Part shown: positions 52,401-64,000 of the stretch, piece after piece
How the letters are laid out: the number at the start of each line of letters is the position of its first letter
Position numbering within the stretch: position 1 is the first letter of the stretch
Source: Hymenolepis diminuta
Taxonomy: Eukaryota > Platyhelminthes > Cestoda > Cyclophyllidea > Hymenolepididae
Reading direction: 5' to 3'
DNA: 64,000 nucleotides
Assembly (NCBI GenBank): GCA_900708905.1
Contig: CAADRB010000083.1
Coordinates: 62,001-126,000, forward strand
Position numbers and translations under genes: made by a program
The notes under the pieces: generated by a model
The model's input: only the letters and a program-made list of their open reading frames with translations
The model's database searches: none
What the model was told of the DNA's origin: nothing

Positions 52401-54002
52401 TCTGCTGAACTTAAATCTCTGCCGCAACATATAGAATTTATTGGCTTGTTAACATCGGCAAAATGTGTATAATTAACTTAAATTAAGCCTAATTAGTTGT
52501 TTCTATATTTAATTGTTTCTATATATAATGTGAATTACTGATTATTTCCTTAGACTAATAAAACCAAATTTGAAAGTAAAAAGTTGTAAAAATAGTGTCG
52601 TTATTATTAAGGAAACTTCGCTTGAAATTTCTTTAAACGCGTTTCCGGAATTTAGCTATTTATTCGGTGGAGAATATATCTATATAGATATACATTATCT
52701 CAGCGAGAGAGAAAAATTGATAACTGTAAACTAATTATCAGTTTTCATTTGCAATTAAAATACTATCTCGGCTTGTGGAGTTTTGCACCTCAGCTTATAC
52801 TACTTATTAAATTATTCGGCTTATTTACAAAACATGCTTGGAAATCATAGATCATTAATGGTTGGCTGAAGAGCTTTTTTCCTCATCGACAAAATTATGC
52901 GCTGCAAGGATGAAGTCATTCTGCACAAAATTAAAATTCGAATGAATTCAACATTTAATATTCCTCATAGATTGCATCTCAGAAAAGATTGCTAATTTCC
53001 GTTTGAGTAAAAGTAGGCCCAAATAAAGCGAAAATATACGACCACAGACGGTTAACAGTTAAAAAAGCTGGACTGTCTATGGTCTGGAGAAAGGGTGATT
53101 CTCATCACCAAACAAACAAATATCACGCTAAAACAATAATTAGCCATGTGTTCTGTATTCTTCTACCCGACAAAATCAGAATTCATTTTATGGTTTAATT
53201 TACCTCGCTTTCCTACTCTTAATTAAGTTATTCTTCAGAGAAAATAGTTAATTAATGTTTTCTATTCTGGGATCGATGAAAAAAGGGTTGTTTCTCAAGA
53301 ATTGTTCAGTCATTTAAGAATAAAACTCATTAAAGATGGTCAGTTCAAATGTCAATTTCAACAGAGATTTACTGTAAAAGAGTACAGATCGATTTAAAAG
53401 AGTAAATAAGAATAGCGCACCTGCGAATGGTACAGATTTTATCAGAAAAACGGGTACTTTCGCTGGAGGTCTTATAATTACAGGGAAGAGAAAGTCAAAA
53501 TACAAAACCTTGTCATTTCAGATTGTGGCATTTCGAAAATGATAATTTCCGCATTCTTTGCTATTCTTTTAAGAAAGCAGTTTTATCATTTTCTCCTCAA
53601 GTAATTAAAATTAAAAAAGAGTTTTGTATTTAATTACCAATATCAATTAAATAAAAGGCGACAAAAGTATAAGCGGCGCAAAATGCGGTGGGATTCCGCT
53701 TATACAACTGTCTATTCTAGTTACTATTTGTTTCGTGGAAGGTAACTGGGTCACAGTTACCTAAATAGGGTTGAAAACTTTCGCGTATGAAAATCACTAA
53801 ATAATTTTCAATGAGGGATTCTCTTACCAACGTATTGCCTTAGGCTGATAATGATGATGAAAATAAGAATTAATCCACCAGTGAATTGGTAATTAAGTTG
53901 GTCAATAAAGTCAACACCCTCCCCACCGTAAGGAGTCCGAAAAAGGCGACCAAGTTTGAAAACAAATCCACCGTCAAGTAAACCACCGGCCCCACGGGCC
54001 AT
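34000..54002 (-). CDS. Innexin B (gap-junction / hemichannel protein), complete, 407 residues
   Basis: Join of exons 53828-54002, 51563-52202 and 34000-34408. Total 1224 nt including stop, in phase at both junctions. Domains: N terminus 1-41, TM1 about 42-55, RQYVGKPIQCW across the first junction, EL1 with Cys64 and Cys82, YYQW at 111-114, TM2 about 115-133, a short cytoplasmic loop about 134-196, TM3 about 197-220, EL2 with Cys258 and Cys277, QCVLPINNFVEKIYIFLWFW leading into TM4 (about 286-310), and a cytoplasmic tail of about 95 residues. Length and the four extracellular cysteines are typical of innexins. Oddities: Met-Ser replaces the usual Val-Pro after YYQW; a possible glycosylation site NST at 228; the C-terminal SSAV fits a class I PDZ ligand. 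In-frame TGA two codons before the ATG fixes the start. It lies in tandem with innexin A. Confidence 0.95.
38033..38054. repeat. (AT)11 microsatellite
   Basis: Uninterrupted 22-base AT run in intron 2 of innexin B, the longest dinucleotide run noticed in the window. Confidence 0.9.
40118..40138. repeat. ATACCA hexamer repeat (3 units)
   Basis: Three tandem copies of ATACCA with a partial fourth, inside intron 2 of innexin B. Confidence 0.7.
44917..45150 (+). repeat. Diverged dispersed repeat, copy 2
   Basis: Matches copy 1 at 10905-11180 in order. A tRNA-like TCGGCCATTTGACTAA...GAAATCA segment comes first. Then ATTGAGGTTTGGAACAATTAG with TAAAATGTGAATTA (about 40 bases aligning at roughly three quarters identity by eye), then CTCATTTGATCTCCC near 45110. 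Boundaries are uncertain. Confidence 0.4.
46730..46990. promoter_or_regulatory. GC-richer island, possible intronic enhancer
   Basis: Noncoding island with an inverted CCAAT (46803-46807), a GA-rich run (AGGGAGAGGGAAGG near 46862-46875) and several CG dinucleotides, against an AT-rich intron. No open frame. The function is a guess from composition; it could also be a decayed repeat. Confidence 0.2.
49025..49258 (+). mobile_element. Second tRNA-derived SINE-like element
   Basis: The A-box-type sequence TGGCGCAATGG at 49030-49040 is identical to that of tRNA-Arg genes and is followed by TTAAC. About 20 bases on lies CAGCAAAATCAGAGGTCACG, then a degraded B-box position (GGTCACGGGACTC). A GC-richer, tRNA-unrelated body follows, ending in an ATTATTATTATA run near 49240-49258. 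The head resembles a different stage of decay from the element at 4180. No target-site duplication was recognised. Confidence 0.5.
49644..49661. repeat. (AAT)6 microsatellite
   Basis: Six AAT units in intron 2 of innexin B. Confidence 0.9.
51563..52202 (-). CDS. Innexin B exon 2: EL1, TM2, cytoplasmic loop, TM3, start of EL2
   Basis: Acceptor tttctag|GT, donor CCAG|gttagt; 2 + 212 codons + 2 nt. Reads KPIQCWVPPEF, ENYCWVSNTYF, YYQW, TM2, a compact basic loop (QSRFRRMKSF), TM3 (LFLFVRALFIANCLGQIYL), then WDTSGHFPRVTYCN. All are family blocks in family order. TM2 is atypical, with Met115-Ser116 where most innexins have Val-Pro. Confidence 0.95.
52203..53827 (-). other. Innexin B intron 1, 1.6 kb
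   Basis: Donor G|gtaaga, acceptor tttctag, phase 1. Same position and phase as the 19.4 kb intron 1 of innexin A. AT-rich; nothing coding seen. Confidence 0.9.
53828..54002 (-). CDS. Innexin B exon 1: N terminus and TM1
   Basis: 58 codons plus one base: MARGAGGLLDGG, FVFKLGRLFRTPYGG, VDFIDQLNYQF, TM1 (LILIFIIIISL) and RQYV before the donor G|gtaaga. In-frame TGA two codons upstream of the ATG makes this the only start in the exon. Its Gly-containing start is short compared with the long Gly-rich stretch preceding innexin A. Confidence 0.93.
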
Positions 54003-54850
54003 AACTCAAATTCGGAGCTTCGTTTGTTGATTGTAAGTAAATGGGTGAGTAGCTCCACAAGGTCTACTAATGAATACTAACTTCAGGGGCTGATAATCCA
54101 TATGCACTTGGAGCAGAATCTATCAGGTAGAGTCCCTAATCTTCGAGGTCCCGACACAGAGACGTCTATGACAATAATTTGATATTGATGACTAGATGGA
54201 TAATGGTGGCAGATGTGAGATCGCCTGTGTAGCGGTTATTGCTCATTCAATTTAATCCGCTAACATCTACTGCCGCGTTGAAATTCAGTGGACTCGTGCT
54301 ATTGGCTCTTCTCTCATTCGTACACAACTACGACCGCACCTGCGTGTAGACGTATGAACGTGTTTGAGAACAAATTGACGAATGAATGTGCACGCTGACC
54401 TTGAGGCACGCGTACTGAACGACCACATTTCTGGCCGACCAATCACAGCGTCAATGAGGATGAGGACTAACCAATAAGGGCTGTGTTCGTTAATATGCAA
54501 GCTGGCTAGTGAAAAGAAAGGTTATTTTTAGGTATAACGACTGCTATGGCTGCTGCCTTTTCCAGACTTACTCAAAAGGCTAATACATCGCACAAGCCTG
54601 CAGTCTTTTCGCCCTAGGGAATTGGGTAGACAAAGATTGGTCGACTGTCATCAGGAAAAGAGGAGGGAGAGAGAGCGACGTAGTAAATAAAGTGAGAGCC
54701 TTGGCTTCTCCTTCTTATCTCCCCGCTCATTTGAATGACACTTTCTCCTAGATATTATTTTCACGCTCGAAATTCTTCTATGACTGCACTCCCACAAAAT
54801 AAGCTACGCAATTCGCTCTCGTCTCTCCTCCTCTTATCTTAGCAACTTAT
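54003..54850 (-). promoter_or_regulatory. Likely promoter / 5' UTR region of innexin B
   Basis: GC- and CpG-richer block directly upstream of the start codon. CCAAT boxes lie at 54439-54443 and 54471-54475, with an inverted box at 54301-54305. ACCAATCACAG and AACCAATAAG match the block at 32.3 kb. A GA run (GAGGAGGGAGAGAGAGCGACG) lies near 54660-54680 and a CT run near 54818-54836. A possible acceptor (CATTAG at about 54065-54070) would allow a spliced 5' UTR. Transcription start not identified. Confidence 0.5.
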
Positions 54851-57800
54851 TTTGGGGCGAAAAATTAATCAACGCTGTATTTGGCTTGCTATTGCATTAA
54901 TTATCCCAAACATTGTCTCGCTCTTGTGATGCAATTAATTTTAATTATAATAAAATCGATATGTTTTAGTCTTTGCAATTCATTTTAATTAACGCCATCT
55001 TCTGTTGCGCCTTATAGTTCAAATTAATAAAGGTATAAGTGAAATAAACTAAACTAATAACTGTGTATTCAACCGGAGGAAAGCTGTGGTTGAAATTTAT
55101 CTATATGATTGCGAACAAAATGATCAAATATTGTTAAATATACCGTAATCATGCTAAGGGATCTAACTGCAAATAAGCACTGATAAAGTGTAAAGTAAAT
55201 AAAAGTGCTTAAGAAATCTCAATAAGATTAAATAAATATATTACACTCAACCCGGAAAAATAATGACAAGAAATTATTCTGAGCGTGTATGTGGCATCTG
55301 GACAACCAGCCATATCAATTAATTCTACATTATGTGCTACTTATTATGTATTAGTAGAAAGAATATTCTTCCGACGAACAAAAACTTACTTTCAGCAGAT
55401 GCAGAAGGTAACTTCTTCATTGTAGGTGTCTCCAACTGGTGAAGAAATCTAAAATTGCTTAATTTGATGCAACATGCACGGCTTATCTCTAAATCGCTAA
55501 ATATCCATGCATAACTTAGTGCGGATTTTCAAAATGGAAGGAAAATGCAGGGCCAGATTACATGCATGTATATTCATAGGATGTGTGCCTCCTGATTGTA
55601 GTTTTACGAATTATTCAAAAATTGTTCAATTTGTAACAAAGAACGCATAAATCAAAAATCTAAATTAATCGTTTTGATGTATTTCCGGCATTTATTTAAT
55701 ACGAAGGATAATTAAATAAGAAGTTATTCTTTATAAATAATGGATAAACGTACAGGCGAAGTTTTATTTTATCTAAAACAAAAAGTGCAAATATTAGCTC
55801 ATATTTTTGCTGATGATCACACTTTTTAGCAATTGCTGTATGTTGAACTGAAATATTTTTTCTGAAACTGGGAGTTTTGATAAGTTACCTTGATATTCAC
55901 CTCTGATCCTAAAGCAGTAGCTAACGATATCTCAATTATACAAAACAATACTTATTAACATTGTTAAATAATTTTTGAACCAAAATAAATTACTTAAATA
56001 TCTTTCAAAATGAAATGTAATATTTATCGCCTAAAGCACATAGAAAACAATTATTAACCTATTTGTGTTCACTGGCTTAATTAAATCAGAAAATTATGTC
56101 TTCAAAAAATAAAATAAATTAAACATTCCATGTTTTCATAGTATCTAAGACCCAAGGTGTTAAGAAGTAATCCAAATTTAAAGGAAATATATTTATTCCC
56201 ATTAAAACTTCCAAATCCATTCAGCGTCTAGTCCTTGTAAGAACAATTGTAAAAATTATTTTATCCTATTTCAAACCTCACAGAGATGATATAAAGATAT
56301 GTTGTACGTTTTTTATTAAGAAAAGAATGTACAGAGACAAAATGCTTAATATTCTTGCGTTTCTTCCCTGGATTTAGGACCGAATTATTCACAACATTTA
56401 CCCGCTCGTGTAAAGTCTAAACACGTTATACTGTTTAATATAAGAAAATCTGCCATATATCATCGCACAATATATATATGTCACCTTGTTGTCTTTTGAT
56501 CTGTGGTTAATTTTGTTTTTATAGATGTTGGGAAAGTAAAAACTATTAAAATCTGCCATAGTCGGCAAAATGTCAACATACGCATAAAGGAGACATACAA
56601 TAAAATCTAATTTTATTATGAAATTTACGTTATTGACAGTTTTGAAAAGAAATATTGCAACCTAACTTCCGTAAGGTTAATATTTAATGGCTTCATGAAG
56701 GAAGAATTAAAATAAAGTTTGGCATATTATTTCATGGTGGGTTTGCAAAGAAACTTCTGAAAGCACTGATATCTCAATTTGCGTTTCTTAATAAATGCTA
56801 CAAAGCCAAATGTCTCAGTCTTTGTTTATATATGTTAAAAATCATTTCAAATTTTACCTAATTTGACACAAAGTTTTAAAATATATTCTCAGAACATGAT
56901 ATTATGTGATAAATGAGTACACGATAGTAATTAGCATGAATGAATGAAAGAGCAAAATGAACAATGTAATATGACTTAAAATTTGAATTTTATATTCCCC
57001 GTACTCTGACATTGTCCGTGAAAAGAAAACGGATTTTGAAATTCGGAGAACTTGGTGAAGAAACCAACTATAAAGATATGAATAGAGTCGATTTGTCTAT
57101 GAGGACTTAATGATTTGAGCATTTAGGAGAGTTTCATTAGATTAAAATTTAATTATAAAGGTGATATTTGGATATATAAAGATTGGGGTATACAAAATAG
57201 CATATAATACAGTAGGGGGCTCTTGCAATGAATTTCATTCATCGGACGAAATTAAAACATCCTAGGACCGTTTTGTGCCAATTATGTGATTAACTGCAAT
57301 AATAAATGTAGTTAAGGAAACGAATTTGTCAAAAAATATTTAGTAGCAATGCAACAACAACAAATATGACAGCATTTTTCCCAAATAATGAATGTTTAAA
57401 TTAAATGCAAATTCTTGATTTAAAATGATTCAATACGCGCTGTCAGTAGTAAGGACTTAAATAATATATACAGGGAAGATTTCAGTCAAAATTGCTTTTC
57501 GTTCCTGGTTCTACTATGGCGGACTTAATGTTTAATAAATCCTCCTCAGGTAGAGACTAAAATAAAATATAAAGAACTGATAGAATGCATTACATCTCAT
57601 TTAGTTCTTTAACTGGTTGATGTATTTAACCTAGATTTTTTGAATTCCTGAAGATTTGTTGGAATATAACAATCGGTATGATTAAGAAAATATATCTTGC
57701 TGTCATATATTTATTTAAGTATATATTAAAATATTCATGTATATTTATTAATATGCATAATGGAATACGAAACTGGATTGCTGAAAAGCATTTTTGATTA

Positions 57801-60800
57801 AAAATGAGAAACATCTGAATATTTAATATATTTAACAGACTTTTTCTAGATTGGTAGTTGGTAAAAAGTAACCCAAGATTATCTGAAATACCAAAAAATA
57901 TTTAGATATTAACAGATTCCAATTAGAATAAATGAAATAGCTTTTAAAATCCATAGAAATAAAAACACAGAATTATGAAAAAGATACATTTTCTAACATA
58001 TAATAGACGGAAATAGCATTATAGAAAAATTAATAAACAAATAAACATGGATTTTTCATCACAGGTAAATATCCTAGAACATGACATGTATGGAAAATTC
58101 GCCGTCATTTTAAAATTAATGCTACCCAAAATATCGTTAACAGATTGCAGCAGATTTCATAACGAGGTTTCTTTTAATAAATAATAAATCAAGAAGTAAG
58201 CTTAAAACTTTCATAAGATTCACTTGAGAAGCGGTTTATCCACTGCAAGGTTATATTCTTATTTGCAAAATTTAATATATTTTTAAAGTTCATGTTTATC
58301 ACTCAAGAGGCAACAAAAAATCAATTTTTGAAATCCTTGTTTAATTCATTGCAAAGCACTTAAATAAAAGCCTCTTCACTAACTGTCTCCATTTCAATAA
58401 AATAGATTTCAAATTTAATTTGCCTTTAAATTCTGAATGAAACTTTGTGTCTTTAGAAAAACAAACACTTCATTCACTGAATTAAAAAAGTGCCTAAATA
58501 TTTATAAAGAATCGAATACGCATTTTAATTTGCTTCGCAACATGTTCGAGTGGATGGTGACATCTTTTGCCTAAGTGATCATTTTTTGGTAAATAATTTG
58601 GCAAATCTTCTCAAATTGTGCGTGAACTTTACATTATTTCGCAGTTAAAATGGGATGCATATTAGTAAATGGAACACATTTGTCAGCATTTAGCAAAATA
58701 TTTATATTTTCACTGACAGTAAATGAAGAGGAACGAGGAATTAAATTAATAAAAAAATTTCGTATCAATTTTTTTGGAGGAAAAATTTAAAATATTGTAA
58801 GCATATAAATTTATTGCCGTAATTCTCCTCAAAATTTACCACAAAAAATTCTTTGAATTAAAAATTTAAGATACTAATTATGATATTAATACAGTGAATT
58901 AACTATTAAAAGTAAATAATCTAGAGTCAATAATAGTTCTGAAAATAATTCTAAAATTATGCATCTATATTTTTACACAATATTTTATAATAATAATATA
59001 TGTTCCTTAATAATTAGCCTGATCATAAACACGAAAGTCGCATTTTATTAAGAAATAAATATTTATATAACTATAATCTGATTGAATTACACTAACTAAA
59101 AATTGGTTGTTATTTACTTTGGTTCAGTAATTTAAATCTACTTGATCTTGTGTCATATTTAAAATGTCCACAAGAAAATTCATTTATTCAAATTAAATTT
59201 ACTCTGCATTTTCTACCCGATAATTAAGCAAGTTTAGTATCCATCAATGGAATTTTCAAATTTTCATCTAAATAGCTTGTTTGTCCAGTATAATTCCCCT
59301 CAACTGTCCTCCATCATTCAGCATAAAAAATCCATTTTAATAATAAGGTAATATAATGAAGATAACATGATAAAGTGTCGTTAAATTTTTAATCGCCAAA
59401 AGTGTAAAATCCACATAAGATACCAGAAATACCTCTTGGCTTCATATGTATATAATTCACAATTATTTATACAATCATGAAAAAAGTGAACATCATTTGT
59501 TTCACTTTCCCTCCTAAGAAAACTAAGTGTCTGTTCTCAAACGGCTTAAGAACAAAGCAACATGAGGTCTGTAAGTCAAATTCAAAATCTTTTCTGAATT
59601 ATATTTTGGGCATTTTATATATTAAAGTCAAGTTCTATTCTGATACTAACCATCTATTTATATATAATACCCGGATATCACGTTATATGGGACTAATTAT
59701 AAAACAAGCAACTTTTAAATGGACGTATTACTTCCATCACCTCTAAAGTATTCTTGAATGAACTAAAGTAAGCTCTACAATATTAAATTATGCAAGCTTT
59801 TTTAAGTTAAATTTATTTAAACTGCTCCAGATGCTTCACTATCATTGCATTATTTCAATCTATTGAAAGAAATTTAAATGTATTGAAGTGATAACTCAAT
59901 CATCCTAAATAATCAACCGGTCTATAAACAGTGGATAACAAAGGGAATAAAATCCACTCAGTAACTCAGGAAACGAATAATGAAAGTCGGTTTATGCTGT
60001 ACGGACTATTTCAATAAATACTGTACAGCCCGAATTCTAAAAACAAATGAAGTTGTAAACTTTTTATAGATCTATCTTTGTTCTCAGGCTCATTTTCATC
60101 TCAACTCCTTATCACTTATTTCTATTTCAGAGGAAATAGGAAAAATATTCTTGTGGTGATGCATAATAAGTTTTAATGAAATTAGATCTTTCTAGTAGGG
60201 CTAATAATTTGGGTTGTATAAACAGTGTATTTAAAGCATTTGACCAACCATGAATTTATATAAGGAACCGAGGGAAAGCACTGACACATACATTTTGAAG
60301 TATTTGATGGCTAAAAGGTAGTGTTCTGTACCCGAAAACTGAAACCGTACTAATTGGTTTATTTTTAACCCAAATTTTTATTCTTCTTCTACCTATTCTC
60401 CTTTCCTTGACACATATTATGCAAATCTATTATGCACTTTGATCAGATATTTCCTTACAACAAAATTACAAAAATTTTTCTCATTGTTGAAGGTAATAAA
60501 TAAAACATACATCTATTTGTTGTAGCAAAAAAACAAATTTGCAATATCAGAGCTCGGATATGATGCTATTGCAAAATGTTCCTTCTTTCACATAAGCTGT
60601 CTGCTTTGCTTTATATTTGTTATCTTTTGCCCAAATGAAAAGCTACATGTTAAGAATATCACCCAATTAGTAGAAACCCTATGGCCTTTTAACGGGGAAA
60701 CATATTGTTAATCCATTCATACCCTATCATGATACATAGTGAACGTGGATAGTGAAGATAAAAAGCAAATATTTTTCTCGTTTATATAGGTAAAAACTAA

Positions 60801-63800
60801 CTGAATTTATCAAAGCTTTTGTTAACTTGGTTAAAACAAATAGCAACATTTCCAGCCTAACAAAGTAATCAGATCTTATCTAACTGATTGCGTATGAATT
60901 TCGACGCCAAGAAACCAAAGTGACACGATCAAATATTAAACTAAATGTAATTTTAAACAAGCTCCAGACATCGTGCATAGGAATTCATCAGTGGTCAAAT
61001 CATGAATAATAAACCAAAGCTTATTATTATCAGAAAGTTAATTATGTGAAGAGAGAAAGCTAGCGCTTTCTGTATTCAAATGAGGCGTGTGTTTTAATTT
61101 TGGATCCTAATTTTTTCCTTAGGGAAGTTCATTCATCCATGGAATATTTCACCATTTCATTTATATATAAGTGGTGTGCTATAATTAGAATTGGGAGTAT
61201 GTTTTTGCTCTGCAAGAGGTTAAAACAATGGCTAATCTTGCAATAATTAATATATTTAAATATAAAAATACGATGAATCTTATGTCATATAATCTTTCTG
61301 GTTCACTTTGCTACCAAGTTTTAAAAAAATCAACTTAGCTCAGAGCGTACATAAGGTCAATTTAAATTTTTCAGAGCCTTTTTGCAGAGCAAATAAGAAA
61401 AGTGAGCACCATTAGATATTAAACCAAGACGCTATTAGTTAAAATCCATTATGTAACTAGGGGGAATATGTGACACAATAACTGACATAATGAACAATGC
61501 AATTAAAGACCAAACTTTACAGAAACACAATTCCATCTAATGTTAAGTCATTTTAGGCTACGCTATCACCACTTAAATTAGAGTTTTTTCAATTACTCTT
61601 TTAGGAATTAAGCAATTAGGAATCTTGCGCCTTATTTTATTAAAAATCGTATATTTTAATTCCGTGTCTGACATGGAAAACAGCTCAGAACAATTTTCAT
61701 TCTTGAAAGCATATGAATAAAGAAAATCTGAAGGCGTCGAAAATGGACCAAAGGAAGGGAATAGATAATAATTTGAAAAGTAAGTCAGAGCATCATCGGT
61801 GTCTAAAAAATAAAATTTGTGAATTTAGATTGTGCAATTTTACTTCTTGTGCTTAGTTCCATACAATAAAGACAAACCAAAAATCAGAAACATGACAACT
61901 TAGTAAAATGAGATGATTTGTATCGTGCCAATTTTTCCTCCCTGGCCTAAAAAATTAGCCAGATAATGCCGGTAAATAGTTGAAAATTGCGGGAGGGGAA
62001 ATGATGAGTATGAAATAAAAGGATTATTTTAAGAAAAATATAGTTTTCTTCAACAGAACAATAATCAAAGCACTTTCCGCTAGAAGAGTGTAAATACTCC
62101 TTAAAGGAAATAACACAAAATGTCATCAATACGTTAATTATCAAAACGTTACCGAAATTAGAATTTTATTTCGCACCACTTCTTTCTTAATATATGAAAG
62201 GGAATGAAGTGGCATAAATAACAGTAAATTTCCAGAAAATTATTTGTAATGTTAAATTTAATGCGTGTAAAATGAAAATGTTGTTACTTAAAGTAAGTGA
62301 ATCGACTAAATATTTTGCAGTATCTATTAGCACACGTTATTATGTAATTAATTTATCCAAAATGTACGTCAAAGTTTGTTTCCTTGTATATGAATATTAT
62401 TTCCATTGGTATTTGCAAATTCATGCATTGTCATATGGGAAAATAGATGCCAGGGTTATGTTATCTTTGTCTAAATCTGTTTAAGAAATAAATCCATTTT
62501 AAACTATTAAACTGACTTCCCGACTCGAAAACCTTTCCCTATTGCTAGGATAATTAATTTTATTAATGTCAAATAGATCAATTCAAATGCTGAATATTTT
62601 CATAAAAATAGCAATAAAATGAAGGATTAACTTTGGTGGGTGCTGATGTCTTTTATTTAGCTTAATAGATCCGCAATTTAATGAAAATATAAATAAAGAG
62701 TTATTATAACTTGTATATACCTTTTCGATAACTTTTGCAATTTGATGGGTTGAAAATTATTGTAAACTTTTTATTCTTTTAAAGGAAGGTCAAAGTAACG
62801 ATTGCGCTTAGAAAGTAGTTAAATATCGTGAAACTTAACATCTACTGAAGAGAGTAAAGAATCGAGTTGGGAACCATCGCCGTTTGGTAATGGTTTCTAA
62901 GTAGAACTAAATGCGGTAAGCATTTTCCTGTCCTTAAAATTTAATTTCTGAGATTTTTAAGTTCGAATGATTAAAGCACATCTTTCAAGTCTTATAATCG
63001 AAAATTATAACGAATGTTGATTTTCCATAGCATGGGCTTTGCATTCATCTATATGTACATTCTCACATTTTGGAATCCAATTTGAATTGTTCCGGCAACT
63101 AATATTTACAATTGGTTGTTATAAGGTTGAGAAACTTATTCCTAACTTGATTTTGACTGCATTTGTTGGCTTTTGTTTGCCAGCAATCCAATAAAACTCC
63201 AGTTGAATTGTTTAATAAAAACAGCTTTATTATTAAATTTTACATTTTTGGCCATAAATCAATCCTTCTCCCAAATGAAAATAGAAACAATAAGGCAGAT
63301 TCTGTTCCATCAGTATATTTAATAACGATAATTAAGTTTTTCAGTAATATAATATGTAATAATTATTTTAAATAGGTGTGTGTCCGCGTTTTATTTAACC
63401 TTACAGTAAAATTATTTATATTTAAAAATAAAAAGCGAATTAATTAGAAGGGTTTTAGATAAGGTAATTAAAGAGAGTAGTTGGCATGTTTGTGATGAAA
63501 AAAAGTTAAAAAGTTACACTTTAGCACCTATATTAGGCTTTTCCAGATCATATGGCTTTTAATTTGATTAAATTATTGACAGATTTAAACAGATGAAGAT
63601 GTCAGATATGACAGAAGTGACCTTCATCAACTCCCATTGGAAAGGAGTCTTTTTATCTCTCGCAAGTATCACAAAAAAGGTGAAAAAGTACAAGTACGCA
63701 ACTACAAGGTAACCCGTGGCGTCAACACTCAATGGCAAAGGTAGGTTTTGCTGAAATTGTGAAGCAAAGTTTTGTTTCAAACGGGCACTTAGTTAGACTG

Positions 63801-64000
63801 CACATCAAAAATCTCATTTTATTCTGAGTTCACACTTAGTTTTAATTCAAAATGTTATCATATCTTAACTGATCTTTTTAATTCAAAAATACCTACTGTA
63901 AAGAATTTTGTGATAATAGTAATGAACTTTGAACAGATTAATTAAATATCAATAACTCTACCTTTTCTCAGATTGGATTAGACCTTAAAAAACATTCTAC
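54851..64000. other. Upstream AT-rich region
   Basis: About 9 kb with no convincing gene on either strand. The frames present (for example 59477-59746 plus, 63568-63780 minus) have no recognised motif and chance-like length. Only the small exon candidate at 55390-55448 stands out. It could be intergenic DNA or 5' untranslated introns of innexin B. Confidence 0.6.
55390..55448 (-). other. Candidate small exon upstream of innexin B
   Basis: A 59-base segment between acceptor caattttag and the consensus donor AAA|gtaagt. It contains ATGAAGAAGTTACCTTCTGC from 55420, open for ten codons to the donor. It could be a 5' exon of innexin B or of an unrelated transcript. No homology is recognised. Confidence 0.2.

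Noticed and set aside
1..64000. CRISPR arrays, operons, phage or bacterial mobile elements
   Set aside because: No regularly spaced repeats, Shine-Dalgarno-led gene runs or integrase/transposase frames. Gene structure is plainly that of an animal.

Overview
The window looks like AT-rich (about 70% A+T by eye) nuclear DNA from an invertebrate animal. It carries two spliced innexin genes, both on the minus strand, in introns of up to about 19 kb, with tRNA-derived SINE-like repeats and microsatellites. Innexins rule out bacteria, plants and fungi. The innexin sequences and genome style fit a flatworm or another lophotrochozoan best, but the phylum is inferred. There is no CRISPR array, operon, phage or other prokaryotic feature.

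Layout, read in the direction of transcription (right to left). From 64.0 to about 54.9 kb is upstream AT-rich DNA with one candidate small exon. From 54.85 to 54.0 kb is a GC-richer stretch with CCAAT boxes, the likely promoter of innexin B. Innexin B is complete: exon 1 at 53828-54002, exon 2 at 51563-52202 and exon 3 at 34000-34408. The join keeps phase exactly (175+640+409 = 1224 nt, 407 residues) and ends in a PDZ-ligand-like tail, SSAV. A polyadenylation signal and a G-rich tract follow. From 33 to 21.6 kb is the spacer between the genes, with two CCAAT-rich candidate promoter blocks at about 32.3 and 25.9 kb. Innexin A follows: an optional small first exon at 21548-21593, an exon at 20572-20973 and an exon at 161-1147. 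Its last exon, carrying EL2-TM4 and the C-terminal tail, lies beyond the left edge.

The two genes are head-to-tail and share a phase-1 intron in the same Gly codon (RQYVG/KPIQCW), so they look like an old tandem duplication. Each product should have four membrane spans with two conserved cysteines per extracellular loop and assemble into gap-junction channels or hemichannels. They differ in regulatory regions. Innexin A has a very long basic Ser/Arg-rich cytoplasmic loop and possibly a Gly/Tyr/His-rich N-terminal extension. Innexin B has a short loop, a changed TM2 signature and a complete C terminus.

The remaining sequence is intronic or intergenic. I saw no other convincing genes there. 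Most other open frames are chance frames or shadows of the innexin exons. I did not find a clearly new biological system. The strongest leads are the in-frame low-complexity N terminus of innexin A, with a phase-matched upstream ATG exon, and an ACCAATCACAG / AACCAATAAG element pair occurring both upstream of innexin B and in the spacer upstream of innexin A.
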